36,008 nucleotides of DNA. Source: Collinsella sp. (GTDB lineage Bacteria > Actinomycetota > Coriobacteriia > Coriobacteriales > Coriobacteriaceae). Below, piece after piece: positions 23,818 to 31,200 of this stretch. The stretch spans positions 1 to 36,008 of the forward strand of contig DXMV01000016.1 in NCBI GenBank assembly GCA_019414055.1. The letters are read 5' to 3'. Positions within the stretch are counted from its first letter, which is position 1; every line of letters starts with the position of its first letter. Under the pieces are notes generated by a model. That model was not told where the DNA came from and searched no databases. It saw only the letters and a program-made list of their open reading frames with translations. The position numbers and the translations under genes are program-made.

Positions 23818-24825
23818 GTGGCGAACGCCATCGATCAGCTCACGGACCGAGTGCTCGTTCTCGGCCGCCTCACCATCGTCCGCCGCGCCATTACTGCTGT
23901 GGCGGTTACGATTTCCGCCGTTATCCAGACATTTCTGATCCAGGCGTTCATTCGGCCCGCCGACCTGCTCCCGAGCGGCCTCACCGGCGTCGCGGTCTTG
24001 CTCGATCGCGTCACCTCGCTCGGCGGCGTTCATATCGACACTTCGCTCGGCATGCTTGCGCTCAACATCCCCGTGGCGCTCCTATGCTGGAGCGGCATTA
24101 GCAAGCGCTTCGTCATCTTCTCGATGATGCAGGTTGCGCTTTCGTCGCTGTTCCTCAACATCTTTCACTTCGCCCCGTTTTTGGGCGACAAGATCATGCT
24201 CATCATTTTTGGTGGCGTGGTCTCGGGTCTGGGTGCTGCCATCGCGCTCAAGTCCGGTGCATCAACCGGCGGAACCGACTTTATCGCGCTGTGGGTCTCC
24301 AACCACACGGGTAAGACCATCTGGGGTATCATCTTTGGTTTCAACTGCTTTATCCTGGCGATCTTTGGCTTTATGTTTGGCTGGGACAACGCGGCGTACT
24401 CCATAGTGTTCCAGTTTATTTCGACCAAGACCATCGACAGCTTCTATCATCGCTACGACCGTGTGACGCTGCAGATCACGACCCGCAAGGCCGATGAGGT
24501 CATGACCGCCTATGTTGACCATTTTCAGCATGGTATTAGCTGCGCCGAGGTCATCGGTGGATACAGCCGTGAAAAGATGTACCTGCTGCACACCGTTGTC
24601 TCGACCTACGAGAGCCAGGACATTCTCAAGCTAGTGTGCGACATTGATCCCGGCGCCGTGATCAATGTGTTCCACACGCTCAACTTTGTGGGCGGCTGGT
24701 GGGGCGGTCATGTCGACGAGCCCATGCCCACGGCCGTTCCCGATCCCGACAAGCCCGCTCGCATAGCGAGTCGTCAAGCGCGCCTCAGTGAACAGGACAG
24801 CCTGCAGCAGGACGACGGCAAGTAA
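23818..24825 (+). CDS. YitT-family membrane protein
   Basis: A 335-residue protein with five or so N-terminal membrane helices (about 20-215, DUF161-type YitT repeats, with LIQAFIRPADLLPSGLTGVA and KSGASTGGTDFIALW) and a C-terminal cytosolic DUF2179 domain (about 220-300, QITTRKADEVMTAYVDHFQHG and a VINVFHTLNF strand). The start is GTG, supported by AAAGGAG six bases upstream; no ATG is well placed. The function of the family is not established. It lies between the HAD gene and GntR gene 2, each with its own promoter signals. Confidence 0.9.
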   Translation: MANAIDQLTDRVLVLGRLTIVRRAITAVAVTISAVIQTFLIQAFIRPADLLPSGLTGVAVLLDRVTSLGGVHIDTSLGMLALNIPVALLCWSGISKRFVIFSMMQVALSSLFLNIFHFAPFLGDKIMLIIFGGVVSGLGAAIALKSGASTGGTDFIALWVSNHTGKTIWGIIFGFNCFILAIFGFMFGWDNAAYSIVFQFISTKTIDSFYHRYDRVTLQITTRKADEVMTAYVDHFQHGISCAEVIGGYSREKMYLLHTVVSTYESQDILKLVCDIDPGAVINVFHTLNFVGGWWGGHVDEPMPTAVPDPDKPARIASRQARLSEQDSLQQDDGK

Positions 24826-24851
24826 GGATTTGCTGTATGTGGTGTATCGTT

Positions 24852-24890
24852 TTATCAAACTGAGATAACATATAAAAAGACGTTATATAC
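24852..24890 (+). promoter_or_regulatory. Operator region of GntR gene 2
   Basis: An inverted repeat TTATC-AAACTGA-GATAA (24852-24868) is followed by TATAAA (24871-24876) and AAGACGTTATA (24877-24887). The latter is identical to the PTS promoter site at 18852-18862, and 24879-24890 matches the EamA site. It is best explained as an autoregulatory site for the GntR protein. Confidence 0.55.
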
Positions 24891-24929
24891 GTATTAGTTA
24901 TTTCGATATTTTGATAAGAGTGATCAGAT

Positions 24930-25649
24930 ATGCCTGCGCCCAAAAATGCACCGCTTTACCAGCAGATTTACGACGAAATAAAGGATGCGATCGAGAAAGG
25001 TGTTTATGCGTCCAAGGAGCGTATTCCGTCCGAACTTGAGCTTGCCGAGCAGTACGAGGTGAGCCGCATTACGGTGCGCCGCGCCGTCGAGGAGCTCTGC
25101 TCCGATGGCTACCTGGTTAAGCAGCAGGGCCGCGGCACCTTTGTTTCCACACCGCACATCAATCGCCAGTTTCACGCCTCGACGCTGCAGACGTTTACCG
25201 CGCTGTGTGCCGATAACGGCATGAAGGCGGGCGCGCATGTGGTCGATCGCCAGATCGTTCCGGCGCGCCAAAACGAGATGGAATTCTTTGGCCTGCAGAA
25301 GGATGCGCTGCTGCTGCATATTAAGCGCGTGCGCACGGCCGACGGCGAGCCCATCTTTGAGGAAAACATCTTTGTGCCGTTTGATGCATACCGCGAGCTG
25401 TTGACGGCCGATCTTGAGGACAAGTCGATTTTTGCCGAGGTCGAGCGTGTTGGCGGAACACCGATCGTCTCGGTTGGCTACCGCACGGTCGAGGCCGTTC
25501 GCGCTAACGCCGAGCAGGCAGCCGAGCTGGGCATTGCCCCGCACGATCCGCTGCTCAACCTGCGCGCCGGCTTTATCGGCCCCAATGGCGAGCCGGTCCT
25601 GATGGGTAAGCAGTACTACGTGGGCAGCCGCTACGTCATGGTCATGTAG
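24930..25649 (+). CDS. GntR-family regulator (UTRA type), second of three
   Basis: A 239-residue regulator. The N-terminal wHTH (about 5-70) begins APLYQQIYDEIKDAIEKGVY and contains the IPSELELAEQYEVSRITVRRAVEEL-type recognition region (key: PSE, SRITVRRA) plus the QGRGTFV wing. The UTRA domain occupies about 90-239. Motif matches upstream of this gene, the PTS operon and the EamA gene make it the best candidate for their regulator. Its ribosome site is weak (AAGAG), which suits a low-abundance repressor. It is about 40 percent alike by eye in the DNA-binding part to the third GntR at 27968, yet the operators near the two differ. Confidence 0.92.
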   Translation: MPAPKNAPLYQQIYDEIKDAIEKGVYASKERIPSELELAEQYEVSRITVRRAVEELCSDGYLVKQQGRGTFVSTPHINRQFHASTLQTFTALCADNGMKAGAHVVDRQIVPARQNEMEFFGLQKDALLLHIKRVRTADGEPIFEENIFVPFDAYRELLTADLEDKSIFAEVERVGGTPIVSVGYRTVEAVRANAEQAAELGIAPHDPLLNLRAGFIGPNGEPVLMGKQYYVGSRYVMVM

Positions 25650-25677
25650 GTTACGCGGTTTTACCAAACCGCGTAAC
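25650..25677 (+). terminator. Hairpin overlapping the end of GntR gene 2
   Basis: A perfect 12-bp stem GTTACGCGGTTT/AAACCGCGTAAC with loop TACC begins one base after the stop codon. There is no clear T-run after it. On the minus strand the stem also lacks a T tail. Confidence 0.55.
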
Positions 25678-25690
25678 GGGCCGACGCTGC

Positions 25691-25788
25691 AAACGCCCCT
25701 AAGCGGCAATCTGACGTTCAATCGTCGGTCGCGTACCGAAGTACGCTTCCCTCCTCTTTCACGTCACCTTGCTCGCTTAGGGGCGTTT
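25691..25788. repeat. Nested palindrome (cruciform-like) downstream of GntR gene 2
   Basis: Outer arms AAACGCCCCTAAGCG (25691-25705) and its exact complement (25774-25788) enclose a second pair TGACGT/ACGTCA and an inner hairpin GCGTAC-CGAA-GTACGC. Part of the interior (CTTCCCTCCTCTTTCACG) resembles the loop side of the hairpin elements at 2687 and 3595. No gene is present in 25650-25982. Confidence 0.7.
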
Positions 25789-25836
25789 TCGCTGACTTAT
25801 GCTCAACCAGCAACGTTTCCGCGCTTGTCAAGAGAT

Positions 25837-25892
25837 TAGTCATTGGGGACGTTCTTAAACGACTAGTCATTCAAGAACGTCCCCAATGACTA
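25837..25892. repeat. 20-bp perfect inverted repeat with GGGGACGTTCTT core
   Basis: Arms 25837-25856 and 25873-25892 are exact complements, separated by 16 bases that contain another TAGTCATT copy. It belongs with the GGGACGTTCC repeats at 17436. Confidence 0.75.
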
Positions 25893-25921
25893 CCCGCAGA
25901 ATGAGCGTGGCCGGCAGCCAT

Positions 25922-25951
25922 GCGACACCGGTCCGCGTGGCGGCGTATAAT
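25922..25951 (+). promoter_or_regulatory. Promoter of recQ
   Basis: A consensus TATAAT (25946-25951) is 18 bp from GCGACA (25922-25927, four of six to consensus). The leader would be about 25 bases. Confidence 0.6.
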
Positions 25952-25982
25952 CGGCGGCAGATGACTTGGACGTTAGGAAACT

Positions 25983-27965
25983 ATGACCGATAGCATGCAG
26001 CAGATGGCGCTCGACACGCTCGGCGCCTATTTTGGCTACACCTCGTTTCGCCCGGGACAGGACCGCATGGTCGATGCGATCCTTGCCGGTCGCGATGCGC
26101 TGGGTGTTATGCCCACGGGCGCCGGCAAGTCCATTTGCTACCAGGTGCCCGCGCTCATGCTGCCCGGTATCACCTTTGTGGTGAGCCCGCTGCTGTCGCT
26201 TATGGAGGACCAGACCCGTGCGTTGCTCGCGGCGGGTGCGCGGCCCAGCTATCTCAACTCCAGCCTTACTCCGGCCCAGCAAAACACCGTGCTCAAGCGG
26301 GCGCGCGAGGGCCGCTACCAACTTATGTACGTGGCGCCCGAGCGCCTGCTCGAGCCGCGCTTTTTGGCCTTTGCGCAGGAGGCCGCGGCGGACGGCGGCA
26401 TTGGCGTGCCGCTCGTGGCCATTGACGAGGCCCACTGCGTGAGCCAATGGGGACAGGATTTCCGCCCCGCCTACCTGCAGATTCGCGAGTTTATCGATTC
26501 CCTGCCGCAGCGCCCCATCGTGGCGGCCTTTACCGCTACGGCAACCGAGCGCGTGCGTGCGGACATTCATCAGATGCTCGGCCTGCAAAACCCCGCGACG
26601 GTAGTGACGGGCTTCGATCGCAAGAACCTCTACTTTGGTTGCGAGGAGATGGGCGACAAGGCCAAGGCCGCGTGGGTGCGCGACTATGTGATTGCGCATT
26701 CGGGCGAGAGCGGCATCGTGTATTGTTCGACTCGCAAGACGGTCGATGCGCTGGCAGGCGAGCTTGCCGAGGCGCTGAGCCCCAGCGGCATTCGCGTTGG
26801 TCGTTACCATGCCGGCATGGGTAACGACGCCCGCCGCCAAAGCCAGCGCGCCTTTATCGACGACGATATCCAGGTGATGGTTGCCACCAACGCCTTTGGC
26901 ATGGGCATCGACAAGCCCAACGTGCGCTACGTGATCCACAACAATGTGCCCGAGAGCATCGAGGCCTACTACCAGGAGGCGGGCCGCGCCGGTCGCGATG
27001 GCGACCCGGCCAGCTGCCACCTGCTGTGGAACGGCAACGATTTTCGCATGCGTCGTTTTTTGATCGACCGCGGCGATGCGACCGACGAGGCGCTCGACGA
27101 CGAGCAACGCGCGTGGGCGCTCCAAAATCGATATCGCTTGCTCAGCCAGATGGAAGGCTACTGCAATACTACCGGCTGCCTGCGCGAATATATGCTGCGC
27201 TACTTTGGCGACGAGGCCGCGGCCGAGCATGCTGCTGCAGCTGGTGCGGGCGCCACCGCCGCGGACGACGCCGAGGGCTGCGGCAACTGCAGCAACTGCC
27301 TCACGCAGTTCGAGGTCGAGGACGTCACCGATATGGCCCGCGCCGCTGTGCGCTACGTTGCCACGCGTCCCATGCGCTTTGGCAAGTCGCTCATCGCCGA
27401 TGTGCTCCACGGCGGCAACACCGAGCGCATTCGCCAGATGCATCTGGACGAGGACCGCGGCTATGGTGAGCTGTCGAGCGAATCGGTCGGGCGCATCAAG
27501 GACATCATCGGCCAGCTGTGCGGCCGCGGTTATCTGACCACATCGCAGGGGCAATACCCGGTCGTGGGACTCGGTCCGCGTGCCGGCGAGGTCGAAGACG
27601 AGGCGTTTGTCTTTACCGTTAAGCGTCGCGCGTCCAAGCGCAAGGCCTCGGCCCGCGCCCGCCGTGCGGTGGATCTGCTGCGCGAGGAGGCCGAGCTGGA
27701 TCAGCGACCGCGCGTGGGCGACGATGCCGAGCTGTTCGAGCGTCTGCGCGCCCTGCGCAAGGAGATCTCGACCGAGCTGGAGATGGCGCCGTATATGGTC
27801 TTCTCCGATAAGGCCCTGCGCGGCCTGTGCCGCCTGCGTCCGCAGACGCGCGACGAGCTGATCCAGGTCAACGGCATCGGTGAGAAAAAGGCCGACGCCT
27901 TTGGCGAGCAGTTTATGGCGGCGATTGAAGAGTTTGAATCCGAGCATGCGCGGGATGGAGCGTAA
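25983..27965 (+). CDS. recQ: ATP-dependent DNA helicase RecQ
   Basis: A 660-residue 3'-5' helicase acting in recombination and fork repair. Motif I is PTGAGKS (Lys49), motif II DEAHCVSQWGQDFRPAY (from about 148), and later helicase motifs (GRAGRDGDPA) are intact. The zinc-binding region has CNTTGCLREYMLRYFGD and CGNCSNCL, but between them is an Ala-rich insertion of about 20 residues (around 412-432), which is unusual. A winged-helix RQC-like part and a C-terminal HRDC domain (about 575-650, LRRQTRDELIQVNGIGEKKADAFG-type) complete it. The stop is only 2 bases before the next ATG, so it is translationally and transcriptionally linked to a GntR regulator gene. Confidence 0.95.
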   Translation: MTDSMQQMALDTLGAYFGYTSFRPGQDRMVDAILAGRDALGVMPTGAGKSICYQVPALMLPGITFVVSPLLSLMEDQTRALLAAGARPSYLNSSLTPAQQNTVLKRAREGRYQLMYVAPERLLEPRFLAFAQEAAADGGIGVPLVAIDEAHCVSQWGQDFRPAYLQIREFIDSLPQRPIVAAFTATATERVRADIHQMLGLQNPATVVTGFDRKNLYFGCEEMGDKAKAAWVRDYVIAHSGESGIVYCSTRKTVDALAGELAEALSPSGIRVGRYHAGMGNDARRQSQRAFIDDDIQVMVATNAFGMGIDKPNVRYVIHNNVPESIEAYYQEAGRAGRDGDPASCHLLWNGNDFRMRRFLIDRGDATDEALDDEQRAWALQNRYRLLSQMEGYCNTTGCLREYMLRYFGDEAAAEHAAAAGAGATAADDAEGCGNCSNCLTQFEVEDVTDMARAAVRYVATRPMRFGKSLIADVLHGGNTERIRQMHLDEDRGYGELSSESVGRIKDIIGQLCGRGYLTTSQGQYPVVGLGPRAGEVEDEAFVFTVKRRASKRKASARARRAVDLLREEAELDQRPRVGDDAELFERLRALRKEISTELEMAPYMVFSDKALRGLCRLRPQTRDELIQVNGIGEKKADAFGEQFMAAIEEFESEHARDGA

Positions 27966-27967
27966 CG

Positions 27968-28732
27968 ATGGCAGCCGATAGCAAGACCGAACGTTCCGAG
28001 CGCGCCGAAGTGTCCGCCGTGCCGCTGTACCAGCAGGTCATGGACGACCTGAAGGGCGAGATCGCGCGCGGCGTGTATGCGGCCGGCTCGCGCATTCCTT
28101 CCGAGATGGAGCTCGCGAAGTCTTACGGCGTGGGACGCATCACCGTGCGCCGCGCCATCGAGGAGCTGTCGCGCGCGGGATATCTCAACCGCCAGCAGGG
28201 GAGGGGCACGTTTGTGTGCGCGCCCAAGCTCAAGCGCAAGATTGTCCAGAAAGGCGACGTCCAGAGCTTTTCCGAGGGTTGCGCTGCCAACGACATGGTG
28301 GCCGGAGCACGTCTGGTGTCGCGCACGGTGGTCGCGGCGACGCGCGAGGACGCGGCGTTTTTTGGGGTGGAACCCGGCTGCGAGCTCATCGTTGTCGAGC
28401 GCGTGCGCACGGCAGACGGTGTGCCCGTCATGCTCGAGAACAACGCCTTTGTGCTGGCCGACCATCCGTATCTGCAAACGATGCGCGACGAGGACCTCAC
28501 AGACAATTCAATCTTTGCGCTCGTTGCCGAGCGTTCGGGTCGTGCGCCGCTCAAGTCCGACCCCTGCACCGTGGAGATTGCGCTTGCCGACGCTCAGGCG
28601 GCCCCGCTGCTGGAGGTGCCGGTCGGCGAGCCGCTCTTCTATATGGAGGCGTACTTTACCGACGCGGACGAGCGGCCCTTGCTGCTCGGGCGCCAGAAGA
28701 TCGTGGGCTCGCGCTACGTCTTCGACATCTAA
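27968..28732 (+). CDS. GntR-family regulator (UTRA type), third of three
   Basis: A 254-residue GntR/UTRA regulator. It has a 15-residue charged N-terminal extension, then VPLYQQVMDDLKGEIARGVY, the recognition region IPSEMELAKSYGVGRITVRRA and the wing QQGRGTFVC, followed by a UTRA domain (about 95-254). It begins 2 bases after recQ, so it is likely expressed from the recQ promoter. Paired ATAGAAC motifs surround the promoter of the next gene, SIS gene 3, and are the probable binding sites. Effector likely the deglycase substrate or product. Confidence 0.92.
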   Translation: MAADSKTERSERAEVSAVPLYQQVMDDLKGEIARGVYAAGSRIPSEMELAKSYGVGRITVRRAIEELSRAGYLNRQQGRGTFVCAPKLKRKIVQKGDVQSFSEGCAANDMVAGARLVSRTVVAATREDAAFFGVEPGCELIVVERVRTADGVPVMLENNAFVLADHPYLQTMRDEDLTDNSIFALVAERSGRAPLKSDPCTVEIALADAQAAPLLEVPVGEPLFYMEAYFTDADERPLLLGRQKIVGSRYVFDI

Positions 28733-28741
28733 CGTCCACAG

Positions 28742-28820
28742 ATAGAACAACATAGAACAAATTTGCTGAAATGACTTCACCCGTGACAGCCAGCGTGCTA
28801 TAAATAGAACAACATAGAAC
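28742..28820 (+). promoter_or_regulatory. Promoter of SIS gene 3 framed by two operators
   Basis: ATAGAACAACATAGAAC occurs at 28742-28758 and again at 28804-28820. Each is itself a direct repeat of ATAGAAC with 10-bp period, which puts both heptamers on one face of the helix. The promoter TTCACC (28776-28781), 17 bp, TATAAA (28799-28804) lies between them, with the second operator overlapping the -10 end. This suits repression, perhaps with looping over 62 bp. Confidence 0.7.
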
Positions 28821-28876
28821 GACCGCAGGTACGAGCAGTCGTCGCCAAAAGCCGCCACACAAGGAGGAGCTTCAGC

Positions 28877-29845
28877 ATGAACGCACATGATCTGGTTCAG
28901 GATATTATCGAGCGCAAGGGTAAGATCGAGAACGTCTTTTGGATCGCCTGCGGCGGTTCGATGATTGACCTGATGCCGGCCAGCGAGCTGCTCAAGCGCG
29001 AGGCTACCACGTTTGCCTCGACGGTCTACACGGCGCGCGAGTTTTGCCTGATGGCCCCCAAGAGTCTTGGCGAGAAGTCGCTCGTCATCGCCTGCAGCCA
29101 CAGCGGCAACACACAAGAGGTCGTCGACGGTTGCGAGATGGCGCTGGCAGCCGGCGCCGAGGTCGTTGCCCTCACCGACTGCGAGGGCTCAAAGATCGAC
29201 AACGGCAAGTGGACTACCTGGGTCTATCCGTGGGGCGAGGGCGTGTCGCAGGCCGAGGTGCCGCAGGGCATCGGCGCTCTGATCGCCGCCGAGCTGCTCG
29301 ACCAGCAGGAAGGCTACGAGGCGCTCGCTGACATGTACGAGGGCCTCAAGCAGATGGATGCGCTGCTGCCCGCCGCGCGTGAGAAGGTCAACGCCGAGCT
29401 GGGCGCCCGTTTTGCCGAGCTCTGCCAGCAGCACAAGTTCTTCTATATCCTGGGCTCCGGCCCCAACTTTAGCCAGACCTACGCCATGGCCATCTGCTCG
29501 CTCATGGAGATGCAGTGGCAGCACTGTTGCTACATCCACTCCGGCGAGTATTTCCATGGCCCCTTCGAGGCTACCGAGCCCGGCGTGTTCTACTTTGTGC
29601 AGCTCGGATCGGGTGAGTGCCGCCCCATGGAGGAGCGCGCTCTTGCGTTCCTCAACACGCACACCGACACGATTATGGTGCTCGATGCGCTCGAGTACGG
29701 CGTGGGCGAGGTGCCTGCCAGCGTGCGTTCGTTCCTAGAGCCGATCTTCTTCTACGCGATGAGCTGCGAGCTGCGCGCCGCCCGCGGCAAGGTCTTCGAC
29801 CACAGCCCCGAGATTCGTCGCTACATGGGCATCGAACAGTACTAG
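28877..29845 (+). CDS. SIS-domain deglycase, FrlB-like (third copy)
   Basis: A 322-residue double-SIS protein of the fructoselysine-6-phosphate deglycase type. It has FWIACGGSMIDLMPA near the N terminus, the most canonical phosphate loop of the three copies, ACSHSGNTQEVV (72-83), and SGEYFHGPFE (222-231, Glu224). The C terminus is RRYMGIEQY, not the RRYMWKL seen in the other two. Ribosome site AAGGAGGAG. It is a monocistronic gene with its own promoter, operators and terminator, directly downstream of GntR gene 3. It could use a different phosphorylated Amadori compound entering through the same PTS or another route. Confidence 0.88.
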   Translation: MNAHDLVQDIIERKGKIENVFWIACGGSMIDLMPASELLKREATTFASTVYTAREFCLMAPKSLGEKSLVIACSHSGNTQEVVDGCEMALAAGAEVVALTDCEGSKIDNGKWTTWVYPWGEGVSQAEVPQGIGALIAAELLDQQEGYEALADMYEGLKQMDALLPAAREKVNAELGARFAELCQQHKFFYILGSGPNFSQTYAMAICSLMEMQWQHCCYIHSGEYFHGPFEATEPGVFYFVQLGSGECRPMEERALAFLNTHTDTIMVLDALEYGVGEVPASVRSFLEPIFFYAMSCELRAARGKVFDHSPEIRRYMGIEQY

Positions 29846-29869
29846 GTACCGGGAATTATCTTTTTTGAC

Positions 29870-29899
29870 GGGGTCTGCGCTGCGCGCGGGCCCCTTTTT
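29870..29899 (+). terminator. Rho-independent terminator after SIS gene 3
   Basis: Arms GGGGTCTGCG (29870-29879) and CGCGGGCCCC (29885-29894) form a 10-bp stem with two G-U pairs and a 5-base loop, followed by TTTTT. Confidence 0.85.
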
Positions 29900-29934
29900 G
29901 CGTTGTGGTGGCCGGATTCGTGTCTGCGCGAAAA

Positions 29935-30116
29935 CGAAGGTGAATACTTTTCCGCGAAGTGAACGACCTATTTTGGACCCCCGAAGCATCCACGCTTTTT
30001 GGCGGCAAAACTGCAGGAAAAACTCGGCGAAACTGCAGGAAATGGCCCCAATAAAGTGTCGATGTTTCAGGGGCTCATTTTTGCTCGTTCACTTCGCGGA
30101 AAAGTATTCACCTTCG
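29935..30116. repeat. 182-bp element with 32-bp perfect terminal inverted repeats (MITE-like)
   Basis: Left arm 29935-29966 and right arm 30085-30116 are exact reverse complements over 32 bases. The interior has a tandem AAACTGCAGGAAA repeat (around 30005-30045). The ends (GTGAATACTTTTCCGCG) resemble those of the 123-bp repeats (GTGAGTAGACTTTT and CGCGAAAAGT), and AAAACTGCAGG parallels their AAAACCGCAGG, so they may be one superfamily. There is no coding frame. Confidence 0.8.
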
Positions 30117-30140
30117 ATTCGCAAGGGCACTGCGTGAGTC

Positions 30141-30180
30141 AAAAAGCGGGCCGCACTGGGGATTTCCGGCGCGGCCCGCT
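30141..30180 (-). terminator. Rho-independent terminator of the dehydrogenase gene
   Basis: On the minus strand AGCGGGCCGC (30171-30180) pairs with GCGGCCCGCT (30145-30154) over 10 bp with a 16-base loop and is followed by TTTTT (30145-30141). It lies 43 bases past the stop of the leftward gene. Confidence 0.85.
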
Positions 30181-30222
30181 TAGTATCGCGTTTAGATTCG
30201 CAAGGTTGCGGCAGCCTACGGC

Positions 30223-31200
30223 CTACTTTGCGTCGTAGGCCTCGGCATCCCACCAGTCGAGCTGGGCGATGTTGTCGCGGATGTGCTGGCAGCTCTTGTG
30301 GAAGCCCTCGAGCTCGTACTCGGAAAGGTCGAGCGTGTAGACCTCCTCGACGCCCTCGGCGCCGATCACGCACGGCAGGGACGTGAAAATGCCCTCCTCG
30401 CCATACTGGCCGGTCATGAGCGTGGAGGCGGAAAGCACGGCGTGCTCGTTGTGCAGAACGGCGGCACAGACGCGCGCGGCGGAGTTGGCGACGGCGTACT
30501 CGGTGCACTGCTTGCCCTGGTAGGTCACATAGCCGCCCTTGCGCGCGAGCTCCTCGACCTCCATGTGGTCAAAAGTGTACTTGTCGGGGTTCTCGGCCTG
30601 AAGCTCGTTGAGGCTCTTGCCGGCGATGGTCGCGGCCTTAAAGGCGGCCAGCTGGCTAAAGCCGTGCTCGCCGATCATGTAGGCGTCAATGGACTTGGGG
30701 CTCACGCCGACCTTCTTGGAGATCTCGGTGCGCAGGCGGGCGGAGTCCAGACCGCAGCCCGAGCCGATGATCTTCTTGGGATCGTAGCCGGTCAGGTGCC
30801 ACAGCTCGGTGCACACGACGTCGCAGGGGTTGGAGATGCTTACGAAGATGCCGTCAAAGCCGGCGTCGACGATGCGCTTGGCAAAGGTGCGGGCGGCGTC
30901 GGTGGTAAAGAACAGCTCGCCGTCGCGGTTGCCGGCGGCCAGCGCGACCTTGCCGGCGGCGTTGACGATGACGTCGCAGCAAGCCAGCTCCTCGTAGTGG
31001 TCGTAGCAGTTGACGATTTTTGTGTTATACGGGACAAACGAAAGGGAGTCGCGCAGGTCCTGGACCTCGGACGTCACCTTGGCCTCGTTGATATCGCACA
31101 GGTACAGCTCATCGGCAATGCCCTGCATGAGCAGGCTGTTGGCGACATGTGCTCCTACGTGGCCCTGGCCGACCACACCGATCTTACGCGTCTGGTACAT
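30223..31200 (-). CDS. L-2-hydroxyacid dehydrogenase (lactate / hydroxyisocaproate type)
   Basis: A 325-residue NAD-dependent enzyme of the lactate/malate dehydrogenase family. It reduces a 2-oxo acid to the L-2-hydroxy acid in the cytosol, regenerating NAD. The Rossmann motif is KIGVVGQGHVGAHVA; the catalytic part has ISNPCDVV, the active Asp-Arg region GLDSARLRTEI and GEHGFSQ with the catalytic His. The substrate loop (LAAGNRDGELFFTTDAA) does not show the Gln-Lys-Pro of classical lactate dehydrogenases. The protein, including EELARKGGYVTYQGK, is closest by memory to L-2-hydroxyisocaproate dehydrogenase, suggesting branched or larger 2-oxo acids. I start at the ATG with AAAGGA ten bases upstream; a longer in-frame extension has none. 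Confidence 0.87.
   Translation of the reverse strand: MYQTRKIGVVGQGHVGAHVANSLLMQGIADELYLCDINEAKVTSEVQDLRDSLSFVPYNTKIVNCYDHYEELACCDVIVNAAGKVALAAGNRDGELFFTTDAARTFAKRIVDAGFDGIFVSISNPCDVVCTELWHLTGYDPKKIIGSGCGLDSARLRTEISKKVGVSPKSIDAYMIGEHGFSQLAAFKAATIAGKSLNELQAENPDKYTFDHMEVEELARKGGYVTYQGKQCTEYAVANSAARVCAAVLHNEHAVLSASTLMTGQYGEEGIFTSLPCVIGAEGVEEVYTLDLSEYELEGFHKSCQHIRDNIAQLDWWDAEAYDAK

Noticed and set aside
29865..30137. Small protein gene across the 182-bp element
   Set aside because: The frame is created by terminal inverted repeats and lacks a ribosome site or coherent composition.
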